Assembly (NCBI RefSeq): GCF_000196495.1
Contig: NC_011313.1
Location: 1,054,001 to 1,118,000, forward strand
Direction of reading: 5' to 3'
DNA length: 64,000 nucleotides
Source of the DNA: Aliivibrio salmonicida LFI1238
GTDB taxonomy: Bacteria; Pseudomonadota; Gammaproteobacteria; Enterobacterales; Vibrionaceae
Shown here: positions 37,151 to 47,213 of the stretch, piece after piece
How positions within the stretch are numbered: position 1 is the first letter of the stretch
How the letters are laid out: every line of letters begins with the position of its first letter
Notes under the pieces: model-generated
Told to the model about the DNA's origin: nothing
What the model saw: only the letters and a program-made list of their open reading frames with translations
Databases searched by the model: none
Translations under genes and position numbers: made by a program

Positions 37151-38839
37151 TTAATAAGCATCATTCACTATGGTATTTTTAGTCGTTCGTTTTGCTTTAT
37201 AGAGTAAACTGTCTGCCGCTTTGTAGGTCACTTTGCCTGTGGCTGAGAAACTTAGCCCACCACTAATGGTGACGATAAGAGAATTATCCCATCGAAGAGC
37301 TTCAACTCCAGTACGAATATCTTCTGATATTTCAATGGCCGTTAGCTTGCTCACACCTCTAAATATCACGACAAATTCTTCGCCACCAATACGGTAGCAG
37401 TTGTGCTTTTTACCAAGAACAAGAACAATCACACTCGCAATTTTTTCTAATACATCATCTCCCATATCGTGCCCGTAGCAGTCATTAATGGATTTAAAAT
37501 TATCGATATCTAAAATTAAAAAACCATGTTCTTTTTCTGCAATCACATCAAAATCACTCATGAACTTTCTTCGATTAAAACAACGAGTGAGTGGGTCTGT
37601 GTCATTTTCGATATTTAAGTATTTAATCTTCACTATCATCACAAGCAATAAAGAAGAGGTCACCAACAACGCAATAAATCCGATCTTAAGAAATAACATG
37701 GACTGTTCATTGTCATCATTTAAATTATTGTTTTCACTTTGTTTTAATTTATTAGAAATGAGTAGATGGTAACTGGCACTTTGAAAATCGTCGGTCAGTC
37801 TATTGTAATCAACATTGAGATCATAAAATGCCTTGATATTATCGGTTGCAAGATAATAATCAAACATCGTTTTATAGACCATTTTTGTATATCTAATTTG
37901 ATTTGTCGTATTTGCTATTGATAATAAATAATTTTTATTTTTTTCAATCACGTCAAAATTATGCATTCTGAACGCCAATTTAAACTCGACAACAGAAATG
38001 AGAATACTTTTATCTAATAATAATGGTGACTGATCTTCCCTTAGCGCTAATTTTGCGAGTTCGATGTTCTTTTTGGATTTATCTAACTCATTAAGATAGA
38101 GGGACGCTTCTGCTTTAAGTGCTGTGCTATAAATATAATAATCTCGCCAATCTTCGTCATTATAAGCCCAACTATTTAATCCAATTCCATTTAGTAACTT
38201 TAACGCTTCTTGGGGTTGTTTTATTGCGAGTTGATTCTCTGCTAAGCTCACTATTGCTTGAGTTTTCAACCTATACCATTCGGGTGTATGTCCTTCCATT
38301 TTACATGACATATCTTTAATCATTTGGCTTGCAAAATCATACCCTTGAAAATATGAAATAATAAGTGCGAGCTCTAAATCTCCTCTTGCGCTCCTTAATT
38401 TATCTCCATTTTCGTGTGCAATTCGAATGTATCTTAAGGTCGGTTCAATCATTCCATACAGATCATTATCTCTATACCGAAGTGTTGATATCTTATCTAA
38501 CGCGAGCATTTTTTGAGAGTCATTTAACTCCCCTTCATAAAAAGCAATACTTAAAAGGGTAACACCTATTTTAGCCCCATTCTTATAATCAAGGAGAGGA
38601 CGAATACTTTCGGCAATATCATCAAGATTGTTAGCATATTCTTTAGGGTTAAAGCGTCTAAAATCACGAATAACATCGCACTCGAGTCCTTCACAATTCG
38701 TTTCATAAGAATTTAAACGTTGACTGTAAGTCGAAATAAGTACGGCATCATTATGATTATATACAGTTTCGTTCACCGTAAAAAACATAGCGCTAGTGAG
38801 GATAACGATCCCCGCAATAAATAATAGTATTTTTTTCAT
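37151..38839 (-). CDS. Membrane-anchored diguanylate cyclase (GGDEF)
   Basis: 562 residues from MKKILLFIAGIVILTSAMFF (38839), preferred to an upstream TTG because it gives a normal signal anchor; MCKMKK at 38848 is also possible. A periplasmic helical, TPR-like region (about 40-370) is followed by a second membrane helix (LFLKIGFIALLVTSSLLLVMI), then the GGDEF domain with DTDPLTRCFNRRKF, FLILDIDNFKSIND and the active site RIGGEEFVVIF. The inhibitory RxxD site, expected just before GGEEF, is absent (GKKHNCYRIGGEEF). It makes cyclic di-GMP in response to a periplasmic signal. Confidence 0.92.
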   Translation of the reverse strand: MKKILLFIAGIVILTSAMFFTVNETVYNHNDAVLISTYSQRLNSYETNCEGLECDVIRDFRRFNPKEYANNLDDIAESIRPLLDYKNGAKIGVTLLSIAFYEGELNDSQKMLALDKISTLRYRDNDLYGMIEPTLRYIRIAHENGDKLRSARGDLELALIISYFQGYDFASQMIKDMSCKMEGHTPEWYRLKTQAIVSLAENQLAIKQPQEALKLLNGIGLNSWAYNDEDWRDYYIYSTALKAEASLYLNELDKSKKNIELAKLALREDQSPLLLDKSILISVVEFKLAFRMHNFDVIEKNKNYLLSIANTTNQIRYTKMVYKTMFDYYLATDNIKAFYDLNVDYNRLTDDFQSASYHLLISNKLKQSENNNLNDDNEQSMLFLKIGFIALLVTSSLLLVMIVKIKYLNIENDTDPLTRCFNRRKFMSDFDVIAEKEHGFLILDIDNFKSINDCYGHDMGDDVLEKIASVIVLVLGKKHNCYRIGGEEFVVIFRGVSKLTAIEISEDIRTGVEALRWDNSLIVTISGGLSFSATGKVTYKAADSLLYKAKRTTKNTIVNDAY

Positions 38840-38911
38840 TTTGCACATTAAAAAAAGAAAGGAGTATACGCCCTTATTCTTTATCCACAATAAAATTAAT
38901 GCTAATAATAA

Positions 38912-38945
38912 AAAGCCAACCCACTGTGTGAATTGGCTTTTTTAA
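38912..38945 (-). terminator. Hairpin upstream of the diguanylate cyclase
   Basis: Stem AAAGCCAA / TTGGCTTT with T runs, 75 bases upstream of the cyclase start. Probably an end signal for transcription coming from the HDAC side or rightward from 38.9 kb. Confidence 0.55.
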
Positions 38946-39125
38946 ATTACGTATTATAAAACACATTAACTATTCGGTGATCTTACATACTGATTTCCAT
39001 GAACTGTCTGCCGAAAAAGGCTCAGAACTTGTCCACTAACATCCAGTGTTAATAAAATCTCGCCACCAACAGGAAGCATTGTGTTGACCTAGCTTCCTTC
39101 ATCAAAATTTAAAGACAAATCAATG

Positions 39126-40028
39126 TTAAATACAATCTAAAAATGCCTGAATTAACTGTCGATGCGGTTCCACTAAATCTTGATGATTACTTCGATAACC
39201 CCCACCAACAACGCAAGCAATGGGAATATTCTTCTGCTTTGCCGTGGTGCTCATCCAACAGTCTCGCTGATATAAGCCTTTAGTCGACACATTTAAATAA
39301 CCCAGTTCGTCATCACAATGAATATCAACGCCCGCGTCATAAATGATCAGATCAGGTTGATGATGATTAATCGCCATTTCAACCACTTGTTGAAACGCTT
39401 CTAAGAACTCGTCATCTTGAGTACCAATAAATAAAGGAACGTCATAATTCGACATCGGCTTTCTAGCAGGAAAGTTCTTATCGCAGTGAAAAGAGACGGT
39501 AATAATATCGTCTTTATCCGCACATAATGTGGCAGTCCCATCGCCATGATGCACATCGCTGTCGACAATCAAGACGGTTTCAATGCACTCTTGCTTTAAT
39601 GCATGGTGCGCAGCAACTACCAAATCATTAAATAAACAAAAGCCGCTCCCAAAATCGTAATGCGCATGGTGATACCCACCACTCAAATGAATCGCAGCCC
39701 CATACTCTACGGCTTTATCTACCGTTAAACAGGTGCCCGCAGTAGACGTTAACGTTCTCTCAATTAAAAAATCACTCCAAGGAAAACCAATTCGTCGCAT
39801 TTTTGCAGCCGGCAATGTGCCATTCACTACGGCATCAACATAATTCGTTTCATGCACTTGTTTGATATCACGGATAGGTAATGCGGTAGGTTCAAAATAA
39901 CAAAGGCGATCATCAGAATGAAGGGATTGGATTGCTTGGTATAAACGTTGATATTTTTGAATAGGATAACGATGCCCTTCAGGAAGGTCTAATTGCGAAT
40001 AAATTGGATGATAAATTAACGGCAACAT
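39126..40028 (-). CDS. Histone-deacetylase-family hydrolase
   Basis: About 300 residues (start MLPLIYHP at 40028). It belongs to the bacterial class of acetoin-utilisation/HDAC-like zinc amidohydrolases: HLSGGYHHAHYDFGSGFCLFND (His-His pair at SGGYHHAH), VDSDVHHGDGTATL with zinc ligands D-V-H, and DAGVDIHCDDELG with a further ligand Asp. The substrate is probably an acetylated small molecule or polyamine rather than histone. It lies downstream of brnQ, separated by a terminator. Confidence 0.9.
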   Translation of the reverse strand: MLPLIYHPIYSQLDLPEGHRYPIQKYQRLYQAIQSLHSDDRLCYFEPTALPIRDIKQVHETNYVDAVVNGTLPAAKMRRIGFPWSDFLIERTLTSTAGTCLTVDKAVEYGAAIHLSGGYHHAHYDFGSGFCLFNDLVVAAHHALKQECIETVLIVDSDVHHGDGTATLCADKDDIITVSFHCDKNFPARKPMSNYDVPLFIGTQDDEFLEAFQQVVEMAINHHQPDLIIYDAGVDIHCDDELGYLNVSTKGLYQRDCWMSTTAKQKNIPIACVVGGGYRSNHQDLVEPHRQLIQAFLDCI

Positions 40029-40056
40029 GACCACATAACCCCTATTTGAAATAAAA

Positions 40057-40083
40057 AAAGAGCAACTATTATGGCTGCTCTTT
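40057..40083 (-). terminator. Terminator of brnQ
   Basis: Stem AAAGAGCA / TGCTCTTT with an 11-base loop; the minus-strand side continues into TTTTATTTC. Confidence 0.8.
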
Positions 40084-40103
40084 AAGAATATACAAGGATA
40101 AGG

Positions 40104-41420
40104 CTAGTTGCTTATCATCACCTTCTTTGGCTTCATTGTTCTTGCCATTTTATTCACAAAAATCGTGATAAGCACAGGGATCAACCAAGAAGTGTGCGAA
40201 GAGAATAACGGTAACCATTGGCCACAGAAAGCGGTAATGCCTTCTGGTAGTTTCTCTAAAATATGCAAGGCATCAACCGTACCAAACAAGGCCGCAATAC
40301 ATACCACTGTTGTGTGGCTCACTGAGATCTTACGTTTCTCTGATTCTGTTTTCTCTGGCATCAATATCATCGCAATGATCAATGCTATTGCTATCGGACA
40401 CAGAATAAGGATTGCAGGTAAGCTCACTTCAATAATCGTTTCTAATCCAACGTTTGAAATGATTGCTGTTAATACCATAATTACCGTAGCACTTACTTTA
40501 AACGTAACACCATAAGTATTCTTGTAATATTCAGAGTTCGCATTCGTTAAGCCAATTGTTGTTGTTAGACACGCCATCAAGGTAATCGCTGCTAATAGGA
40601 TTTGACCTAATACGCCAAACTCACCCGCCGCATAGCTTGTTAGTATCTCACCACCGTTAGTTGCACTTGGTGCAATTTGAGAAGATGTTGAGCCTAAATA
40701 ACCCATCGCTAAATAACACAATGACATTAGTACCGCATAAATAACCGCAATACGTAATGTGTAGTAAGAAATCGCTTTTTTACTATCAACCCCTTTACTA
40801 CGGATGGTTTGAATAATCACCCAACCAAACGCTACCGCTGCGATTGCATCTAATGTCATGTAACCTTGAATCAAGCCATTAACCGCCGGTGCTTGCTCAT
40901 AAATATCAATCGCTTGAGTTGGAGAACCCAAAGGATTAAGCAGTGCAGCGGCCACCAATAATGCCAACATGGCAATCAATGCAGGTGTCATTACCTTGCC
41001 AATGTAATCAACCAACTTACCCGGTTTTAATGCCAACCATAACGTCAGTGCACAGAACAACGCCGAGAACACCATCAATCCATTACCAGAATAGAACGGT
41101 TTAATGCCCATCTCATAAGCAACAGTTACCGCACGAGGCAATACAAATGCAGGACCTAACGTCGTTAACACCAAGAACCAGAATGAACGGTCCATCCATT
41201 TAGGTAATGATGACGTCAGTTTATCCGCAGAAGATAAACGGCCTAATACGACCAAAGTGATGGCAGGTAAACCAACGGCAGTTAATAGAAAGCCAGCAAT
41301 AGCCATAAGCCAATTGTCGCCTGCTTGTTGTGCCATCAAGGGTGGATAAATTAAGTTACCTGCACCTAGAAATAGTGCAAATGTCATAAAGCCGATAGCG
41401 GCAAGATCTCTTCTGTTCAA
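40104..41420 (-). CDS. brnQ: Branched-chain amino acid:cation symporter BrnQ
   Basis: 438 residues, about 12 hydrophobic segments, LIVCS family. Diagnostic starts and blocks: LAAIGFMTFALFLGAGNLIYPP, GDNWLMAIAGFLLTAVGLP, YMTLDAIAAVAFGWVII and CLTTTIGLTNANSEYY. It imports leucine, isoleucine and valine with sodium. A Val-rich leader peptide with alternative hairpins lies about 100 bases upstream, suggesting control by attenuation. Confidence 0.95.
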   Translation of the reverse strand: MNRRDLAAIGFMTFALFLGAGNLIYPPLMAQQAGDNWLMAIAGFLLTAVGLPAITLVVLGRLSSADKLTSSLPKWMDRSFWFLVLTTLGPAFVLPRAVTVAYEMGIKPFYSGNGLMVFSALFCALTLWLALKPGKLVDYIGKVMTPALIAMLALLVAAALLNPLGSPTQAIDIYEQAPAVNGLIQGYMTLDAIAAVAFGWVIIQTIRSKGVDSKKAISYYTLRIAVIYAVLMSLCYLAMGYLGSTSSQIAPSATNGGEILTSYAAGEFGVLGQILLAAITLMACLTTTIGLTNANSEYYKNTYGVTFKVSATVIMVLTAIISNVGLETIIEVSLPAILILCPIAIALIIAMILMPEKTESEKRKISVSHTTVVCIAALFGTVDALHILEKLPEGITAFCGQWLPLFSSHTSWLIPVLITIFVNKMARTMKPKKVMISN

Positions 41421-41498
41421 ACGACATACCTTTTAAAATGAAGCGTGGTGTCAATTTGGCTAGAAGATTATAAAGAAAGGTTCTTATCCGCCAGCCTA

Positions 41499-41544
41499 AC
41501 TGACGAATAAAAAATCGTCAGTATCAGTTAATGACAACGACGAC
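41499..41544 (-). promoter_or_regulatory. Candidate brnQ attenuator: two mutually exclusive hairpins
   Basis: On the minus strand, GTCGTC (41544-41539, inside the Val codons) can pair with GACGAT (41519-41514), which is followed by TTTTT: a weak terminator. GACGA can instead join ACTGACGA (41522-41515, minus strand) pairing with TCGTCAGT (41506-41499), an 8-bp perfect hairpin with the T run in its loop, which removes the terminator. A ribosome stalled at Val codons would cover GTCGTC and favour the second form. This is inferred from sequence only. Confidence 0.5.
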
Positions 41545-41619
41545 AGAGACAAGCGCATAAGCATTGTGCTTAGAAGCAGTTATGGACCCTGCTTGATGTT
41601 TTTTAATGTCTGTAGACAT
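41524..41619 (-). CDS. brnQ leader peptide rich in branched-chain residues
   Basis: 31 residues, start ATG at 41619, ending ALVSVVVVIN before TGA at 41526-41524. Seven of the last nine residues before Asn are Leu, Val or Ile, like the ivbL and ilvL leader peptides of enteric bacteria. It lies 103 bases ahead of brnQ on the same strand, with alternative hairpins overlapping its Val codons. The ribosome site is weak (TAAGTT). Confidence 0.65.
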   Translation of the reverse strand: MSTDIKKHQAGSITASKHNAYALVSVVVVIN

Positions 41620-42266
41620 AACTTACACACTCTATGAAAAATAATTATCCTTAAAATAAAGGAAACACCACAGATTGTAAAGACTAATTATAAAATGCTC
41701 AATTAATACTCTACTGTTACAAGCTATAAGCGATTATTGTAATTAGTTGTCTGTTTACACCTCAATAATCACGAGAATAAAAACTCGATGTCGGCACATA
41801 AATCGACATAATTATATTACCTACCAATAGAAACCCAACATGCGATTGAGTTGATTCAGCGACATGTTTCATGATAAATAAGGTGCGATTTTATCTAGCA
41901 AATTGATTCTTATTTTGAAAAAAATCCGATTACGCCTTTCTAGATATCACACATAAACCATACCTTCATTTTTATTTACATGGTTTCAGACCTTAATACA
42001 CATAAGATCAGCCTTATCTTCCCCTTCGATAAAACATTAATGGAACAATGGCTGGTATATGTATTGCATTACTCTCATTACTTGAATAAAACGGTGCTTT
42101 AAATAAATTAACTGACCCTATTCATTAATAATGATTTCCACAGAGTTATGGCGGTTTCGTTGATTAAAAAAACCTCATTGTTTTTATTTACACGTAATTT
42201 CAAGTTTATGAATCTATTAATTATGCTGAGGCTTATCCCTCATTAAAGTAAAAGTAGAGGCTTATT
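41620..42266. other. Intergenic region between brnQ leader and GEVED/LruC gene
   Basis: About 650 AT-rich bases, no convincing gene. It must contain the brnQ promoter. A GAGG ribosome site lies at its right end for the next gene. Confidence 0.4.
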
Positions 42267-44367
42267 ATGAAATATAAACAACTTTTAGCTCTCGTTGCTC
42301 TCACAATGACAACTGCCCCGGTTTACGCAACCTCTGTAGACTTGGATTTCTCTAATCATATTGAGGCCACTAATTTAAGTAACAGCTTTGGGCCCAGTTA
42401 TGCACTTTCTCAATGTGGGTACTCATGATGGAAAGATCATTGATGCTAAGATTAGCAGCCGAATAATTGGGGACGCGACGTTTCGATACCACACTCCAAA
42501 TTACAAAGATAACGGTGCTGGACAGCCCTCTGGTGATATAGGTTTTCTTTATCAAACCAACTCTCCTGGGCCTGCTGGTCTTATTTATACCTTTGAGTTT
42601 TATGATGGAACTGACGGTTTATCAGGCACCTTCTCTATTCCCTATACGGTCCCTGAGTTCGATATGATCGGTTACGATATTGATGGCGAGCCGGTACAAT
42701 CAGAGCAAGTTCGTGTGTTCAAAAATGAAGGCTTTTACAGCTATCAAACCGGCTCAGCGGGAGCAAGCCTAACCGCAGAAGAAAGCTCTGACGGCCTATC
42801 CGTGTTATTCACCGGCCCAGGAACCAATTACAGTGAAACGGACACCTCAGGCGCCGTTAAATTTACATACAAAAACACCTCTATTGTGACACTCCAATTT
42901 GAAACCGTTACCGCAGCGAACAGTCCTTTACCAAACCCCATTTTCTCTGCGTTTGACGGTAACTGGGATTTAAGTGGTTTTACAACCCCAATAGAAAGCT
43001 CTGACGAATCTGATTTCGGTGATGCACCTGATAGCTACGGTACATTGCAAGCAAGCAATGGTGCCGAACATGCCATCTCACCTACGCTTTATCTAGGTTC
43101 TACTATTGATGCAGATACCGATGGACAACCAAGCATTGCCTCAAATGGTGACGATCTCGATATTAGTGGTAACGATGACGACGGTATTACGGTATTAACA
43201 AGCTTAGAAAGAGGTCTTGATTCTTTGCTTAATATTAACGTTACCGGCAGTGGTTATCTGCAAGGTTGGGCCGACTGGGATATGAATGGCAGCTTTGAGG
43301 ACAGTGAACAAATAATAACAAACAGTCCGGTGGTTAATGGACAACAAGTGATCCCAATACGTGTCGGTGACAACGCGGTTATTGGCTCAGTCCAAACTCG
43401 ATTCCGTTTATCGAGCAATCCCAATATACCGAACTCTGGATACGTGGGTGATGGTGAGGTCGAAGACTATGTCTTTAATGTTACCGATCCCGGCACAACG
43501 ATTCAACATTCTGGCTACTACACTGCCGCTTTCGAAGATAACTGGCCAGAAGTTGGGGATTTCGATCTCAACGATGTCGTCACTTACTATCGTACAACCA
43601 TCATAAGTAAAGATGGGGACGTATTACGATTTGATCTCACCGGTAGCATTACTGCCTATGGTGCATCTTATGGTAATGGATTAGGTTGGAAATTGGATGG
43701 TTTCGCTGAATCAGATATAAACCTTTCACTATCTAGAGTAGAAAAAAACGGCGTTACTCGACCAAACATTTCGCCATTCACTGGTGAAGACAAGGCTACC
43801 CCTTCTCCTTCAGGAGACCTTATAGTTGTCGCTTCTTTGAACCTACGCGATGATATTATCATTAATGAGGAATGTAAGTTCCATCGTACCAATCCATCAT
43901 GCAGTGCATCGTTAGAGTAAGAACAAATGACGTTCAGTATCTCTCTTCCTTTTAATAGTGGTTCTGAACCAAGCGTAGTCTCATTAATCCCACTTGGTGC
44001 TGCAGACCCATTCATTTTTGGAGCAGGCCAAGGCTTGTACCATGGTAATAGTTTTTCTAGTCCTCCGGGCAAAGAGCTAGAGATCCATACCGCAGATTTC
44101 CCACCAACGACCAGAGGTACTTTGGTTGAAGGGTTCTACGGTATCGCTCAAGACGATTCAGATGCAGCAAGTACTAAATACTACCGTACGACTGAAAATA
44201 TACCATGGGGGATCGTAATTGCATCACCTTGGAATCATCCTTCAGAATACATTGATATTAGTCATGCGTATCCAGACTTCGCCGAATGGGTAACTTCAGG
44301 AGGTGTCTCTAAACCAACTTGGTACCTTAACCCAGAATCTAACAAAACTTGGTCAACGGCTGACTAA
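42267..44367 (+). pseudogene. GEVED/LruC-domain surface protein with a frameshift and a nonsense codon
   Basis: Starts at ATG 42267 (GAGG seven bases upstream) with a signal peptide MKYKQLLALVALTMTTAPVYA. The frame stops after about 53 codons. The protein continues one frame over from about 42388 (VMHFLNVGTHDGKIIDAKI). At about 43010-43490 is a GEVED domain (DFGDAPDSYGT through GDGEVEDYVFNV), followed by an LruC domain (AFEDNWPEVGDFDLNDVVTYYR). A TAA at 43918 interrupts the LruC domain, which resumes in the same frame (TFSISLPFNSG) and ends at 44367. About 700 codons in all. LruC proteins are surface-exposed calcium-binding-type proteins. Two independent lesions make it non-functional unless read through. 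The lipoprotein gene follows 12 bases later. Confidence 0.85.
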
Positions 44368-44379
44368 CAAGGAGGATTT

Positions 44380-44850
44380 ATGAAAAATATCAATTTATTA
44401 CTAAGTATTGCCACTCTTACGTTTCTTTCTGCTTGTGATAGCGGAGGTGGCGGAGGCAGTAGTAGCGGTAGTTCAACACCAGATTCTACTCCCTCAAACA
44501 TAAGTGCAACACCTGAAACACAAGTTGGGGTAAGTACTAGTGAATTGTCGGCTCCTGAAGGTTTTTCTTTCTCAACGGAACGAGAAGTCAGTTTTAACCT
44601 CTCTGTTGCTAGCTCTCAAAGTGATAGAGGATTCATGTCTATTTATACGGAATTTAACGAAGGCATTGTAGACCACACCTCTCAGATTATTCTGACTCCG
44701 ATGAATGATACAACAGAATTCACGACGAATGTGATGCTACCAAACCACGTAGATAAAATCTGGGTAGAAGTTTGGTACCCTTCAGCACTAGGAAATGAGA
44801 TTAAAACATCAGTAGACATTGTTGATAATACAGTCAACGCCATTCTATAA
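44380..44850 (+). CDS. Secreted lipoprotein of unknown function
   Basis: 156 residues with a lipobox signal (LLLSIATLTFLSAC, Cys at about 19) followed by a Gly/Ser-rich linker SGGGGGSSSGSS and a beta-rich domain. AAGGAGGA lies ahead of the ATG. It is 12 bases after the GEVED/LruC gene and probably co-transcribed with it, so it may be that protein's outer-membrane partner. Residue +2 is Asp, which in enteric bacteria favours inner-membrane retention. No domain is recognised. Confidence 0.8.
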   Translation: MKNINLLLSIATLTFLSACDSGGGGGSSSGSSTPDSTPSNISATPETQVGVSTSELSAPEGFSFSTEREVSFNLSVASSQSDRGFMSIYTEFNEGIVDHTSQIILTPMNDTTEFTTNVMLPNHVDKIWVEVWYPSALGNEIKTSVDIVDNTVNAIL

Positions 44851-44894
44851 ATGAATATTTAGAACGTTAATGTTTCTTTCTATTCCTTAAATAA

Positions 44895-44929
44895 AAAACG
44901 CCAAGTAGATCATTTCTACTTGGCGTTTT
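44895..44929. terminator. Bidirectional terminator
   Basis: A 15-bp perfect stem containing CGCCAAGTAGA and its complement, with A/T runs on both sides. It separates the rightward lipoprotein from the leftward symporter. Confidence 0.93.
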
Positions 44930-44950
44930 AATATTTATTTAATTACTTAA

Positions 44951-46453
44951 TTATTTCTTTTTTGCTTGGTCTCTTTTCCACTTCCCTTCCCAATACGTTG
45001 CGCCTTTAATCCCTAATTTAACAGGGTTAAACGTGTAGGTCGTCACCCCTCGTCGTTGCTGATCTTCATAATCTTTCAACGCTTTTAGTGCAGGTTTAGA
45101 CATAAAGAAGATAATCAAAATACCAATGATATTCAGCCATGCCATTAAACCTACGCCAATATCCCCCATTGCCCACGCCATATTGGCAGTTTTAATCGTG
45201 CCATAGAAGACCGCAGACATAATCACCAATTTCAGGATAAACATCATGCCATCAACCTTAACGGTACGACGAATGTAAGCGATGTTGGTTTCTGCAATGT
45301 AGTAATAAGCAAGAATCGTTGTAAAAGCAAAGAAGAACAACGCAAATGCAATGAAGATTTTACCAATACCCGGTAACGTACTTTCAATCGCGAGTTGGGT
45401 AAACATAGGGCCATTTGCCCCAATCGTCTCAGAAATATTCTGTACTAAGAAAACACCTTCGCCACTGCCCTGAACATTATAAGTTCCCGTAATTAGAATC
45501 ATAAATGCTGTTGCAGAACACACTAACAATGTATCAATGTAGATTGAAAACGATTGCACTAGCCCTTGCTGAGCAGGATGTTCAACACTTGCAGCGGCTG
45601 CCGCATGAGGACCTGTACCCTGACCGGCTTCGTTAGAATAAACACCACGCTTAACACCCCAACCAATTGCGGCACCAAAGCCTGCCATTGGGGTAAATGC
45701 ATCACCAATAATCATACTGAAAATGGCTGGCACTTCGCTGATATTAAGAAGGATGATAACAAACGCTAAAATAATATAAGCCAATGCCATGAATGGCACG
45801 ACAATTTGAGTGAAATGCGCGATACGCTTAACGCCACCAAAAATGATGAAACCAAGAATCACTGAGATAACCGCACCAGTGAAAATTTTCGCAAAACTGA
45901 ACACGCCAATACCCGTGTCAATCATACCACCCGTACCAAATGCAGTTTCAACCGCATTACCGATACTGTTTGATTGCACACCCGGAAGTAACACACCACA
46001 CGCAAAAATCGTCGCGATAGCAAATATCCACGCGTACCATTTTTGACCCATCGCTTTTTCAATATAGTAAGCTGGACCACCACGGAACTGGCCTTCATCT
46101 TCTTCTTTATAAATTTGAGCAAGGGTTGATTCTACATACGCGGTTGCCGCGCCTAAGAAAGCCACTACCCACATCCAGAATATAGCACCTGGGCCACCAA
46201 AACCGATCGCCGCAGCAACCCCTGCGATATTCCCCGTACCAACACGGCCAGATAATGAAACGGCTAATGCTTGGAATGAACTGATCCCTTTACTTGATTC
46301 TTTGTTCGATACCAACAAACGACACATCTCTTTAAAATGTCGAACTTGAACGAATCGAGTTTGAATAGAATAAAACAAACCAGACCCCAAACACAGGTAA
46401 ATCAAGACCGGGCTCCAGATGATGCTATTAAGAAAATCAACGATACCTTGCAT
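44951..46453 (-). CDS. Alanine/glycine:cation symporter (AGCS family)
   Basis: 500 residues, about 10-11 membrane segments. AGCS signatures include FQALAVSLSGRVGTGNIAGVA and AIGWGVKRGVYSNEAGQGTGPHAAAAA. It imports alanine or glycine with sodium. No glycine riboswitch was found upstream. Convergent with the lipoprotein gene. Confidence 0.95.
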   Translation of the reverse strand: MQGIVDFLNSIIWSPVLIYLCLGSGLFYSIQTRFVQVRHFKEMCRLLVSNKESSKGISSFQALAVSLSGRVGTGNIAGVAAAIGFGGPGAIFWMWVVAFLGAATAYVESTLAQIYKEEDEGQFRGGPAYYIEKAMGQKWYAWIFAIATIFACGVLLPGVQSNSIGNAVETAFGTGGMIDTGIGVFSFAKIFTGAVISVILGFIIFGGVKRIAHFTQIVVPFMALAYIILAFVIILLNISEVPAIFSMIIGDAFTPMAGFGAAIGWGVKRGVYSNEAGQGTGPHAAAAASVEHPAQQGLVQSFSIYIDTLLVCSATAFMILITGTYNVQGSGEGVFLVQNISETIGANGPMFTQLAIESTLPGIGKIFIAFALFFFAFTTILAYYYIAETNIAYIRRTVKVDGMMFILKLVIMSAVFYGTIKTANMAWAMGDIGVGLMAWLNIIGILIIFFMSKPALKALKDYEDQQRRGVTTYTFNPVKLGIKGATYWEGKWKRDQAKKK

Positions 46454-46712
46454 ATAAAATCCTTTTCAGTTTATGAATATGGTTTAATATTTAACCAAAC
46501 CATACCCTAATGCGTAACAATAAGTTAACAAGAAAAGAGTCTTAGACACAAAAATGTGAATTAAAGCACTAAATAACGAAAAAGATAAACTAAACGAATA
46601 GATAAAACTAAGAAGATATGAATTGGTGATTATTTACACTACCAAAACAGGGTTTGGATGATATTTAGTCAATATTAGGCAGGTTAATTACTAAAAATAG
46701 AGCTTACGAAGA

Positions 46713-46742
46713 GAAAAGCCTAGAAGTGTGTTATTTCTAGGC
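46713..46742 (-). terminator. Terminator of the tRNA-binding protein gene
   Basis: Stem GCCTAGAA / TTCTAGGC; read leftward it is followed by TTTTCTC. Lies 8 bases after the stop codon. Confidence 0.78.
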
Positions 46743-46750
46743 CTATTCAA

Positions 46751-47089
<339 letters not shown>

Positions 47090-47213
47090 TTATCCTTAGC
47101 TTAACTGAGTGGTAACGTTTACATTAATCAGTAATAATCAATTGAGCAAGAAAACAACATTAAATATTTACTAAAACTTTAACTTGATCAAACTACAGGT
47201 ATAAATAACGATT

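Noticed and set aside
46454..46750. Glycine riboswitch upstream of the AGCS symporter
   Set aside because: Expected in some Vibrio, but no tandem aptamer consensus could be found in the leader.
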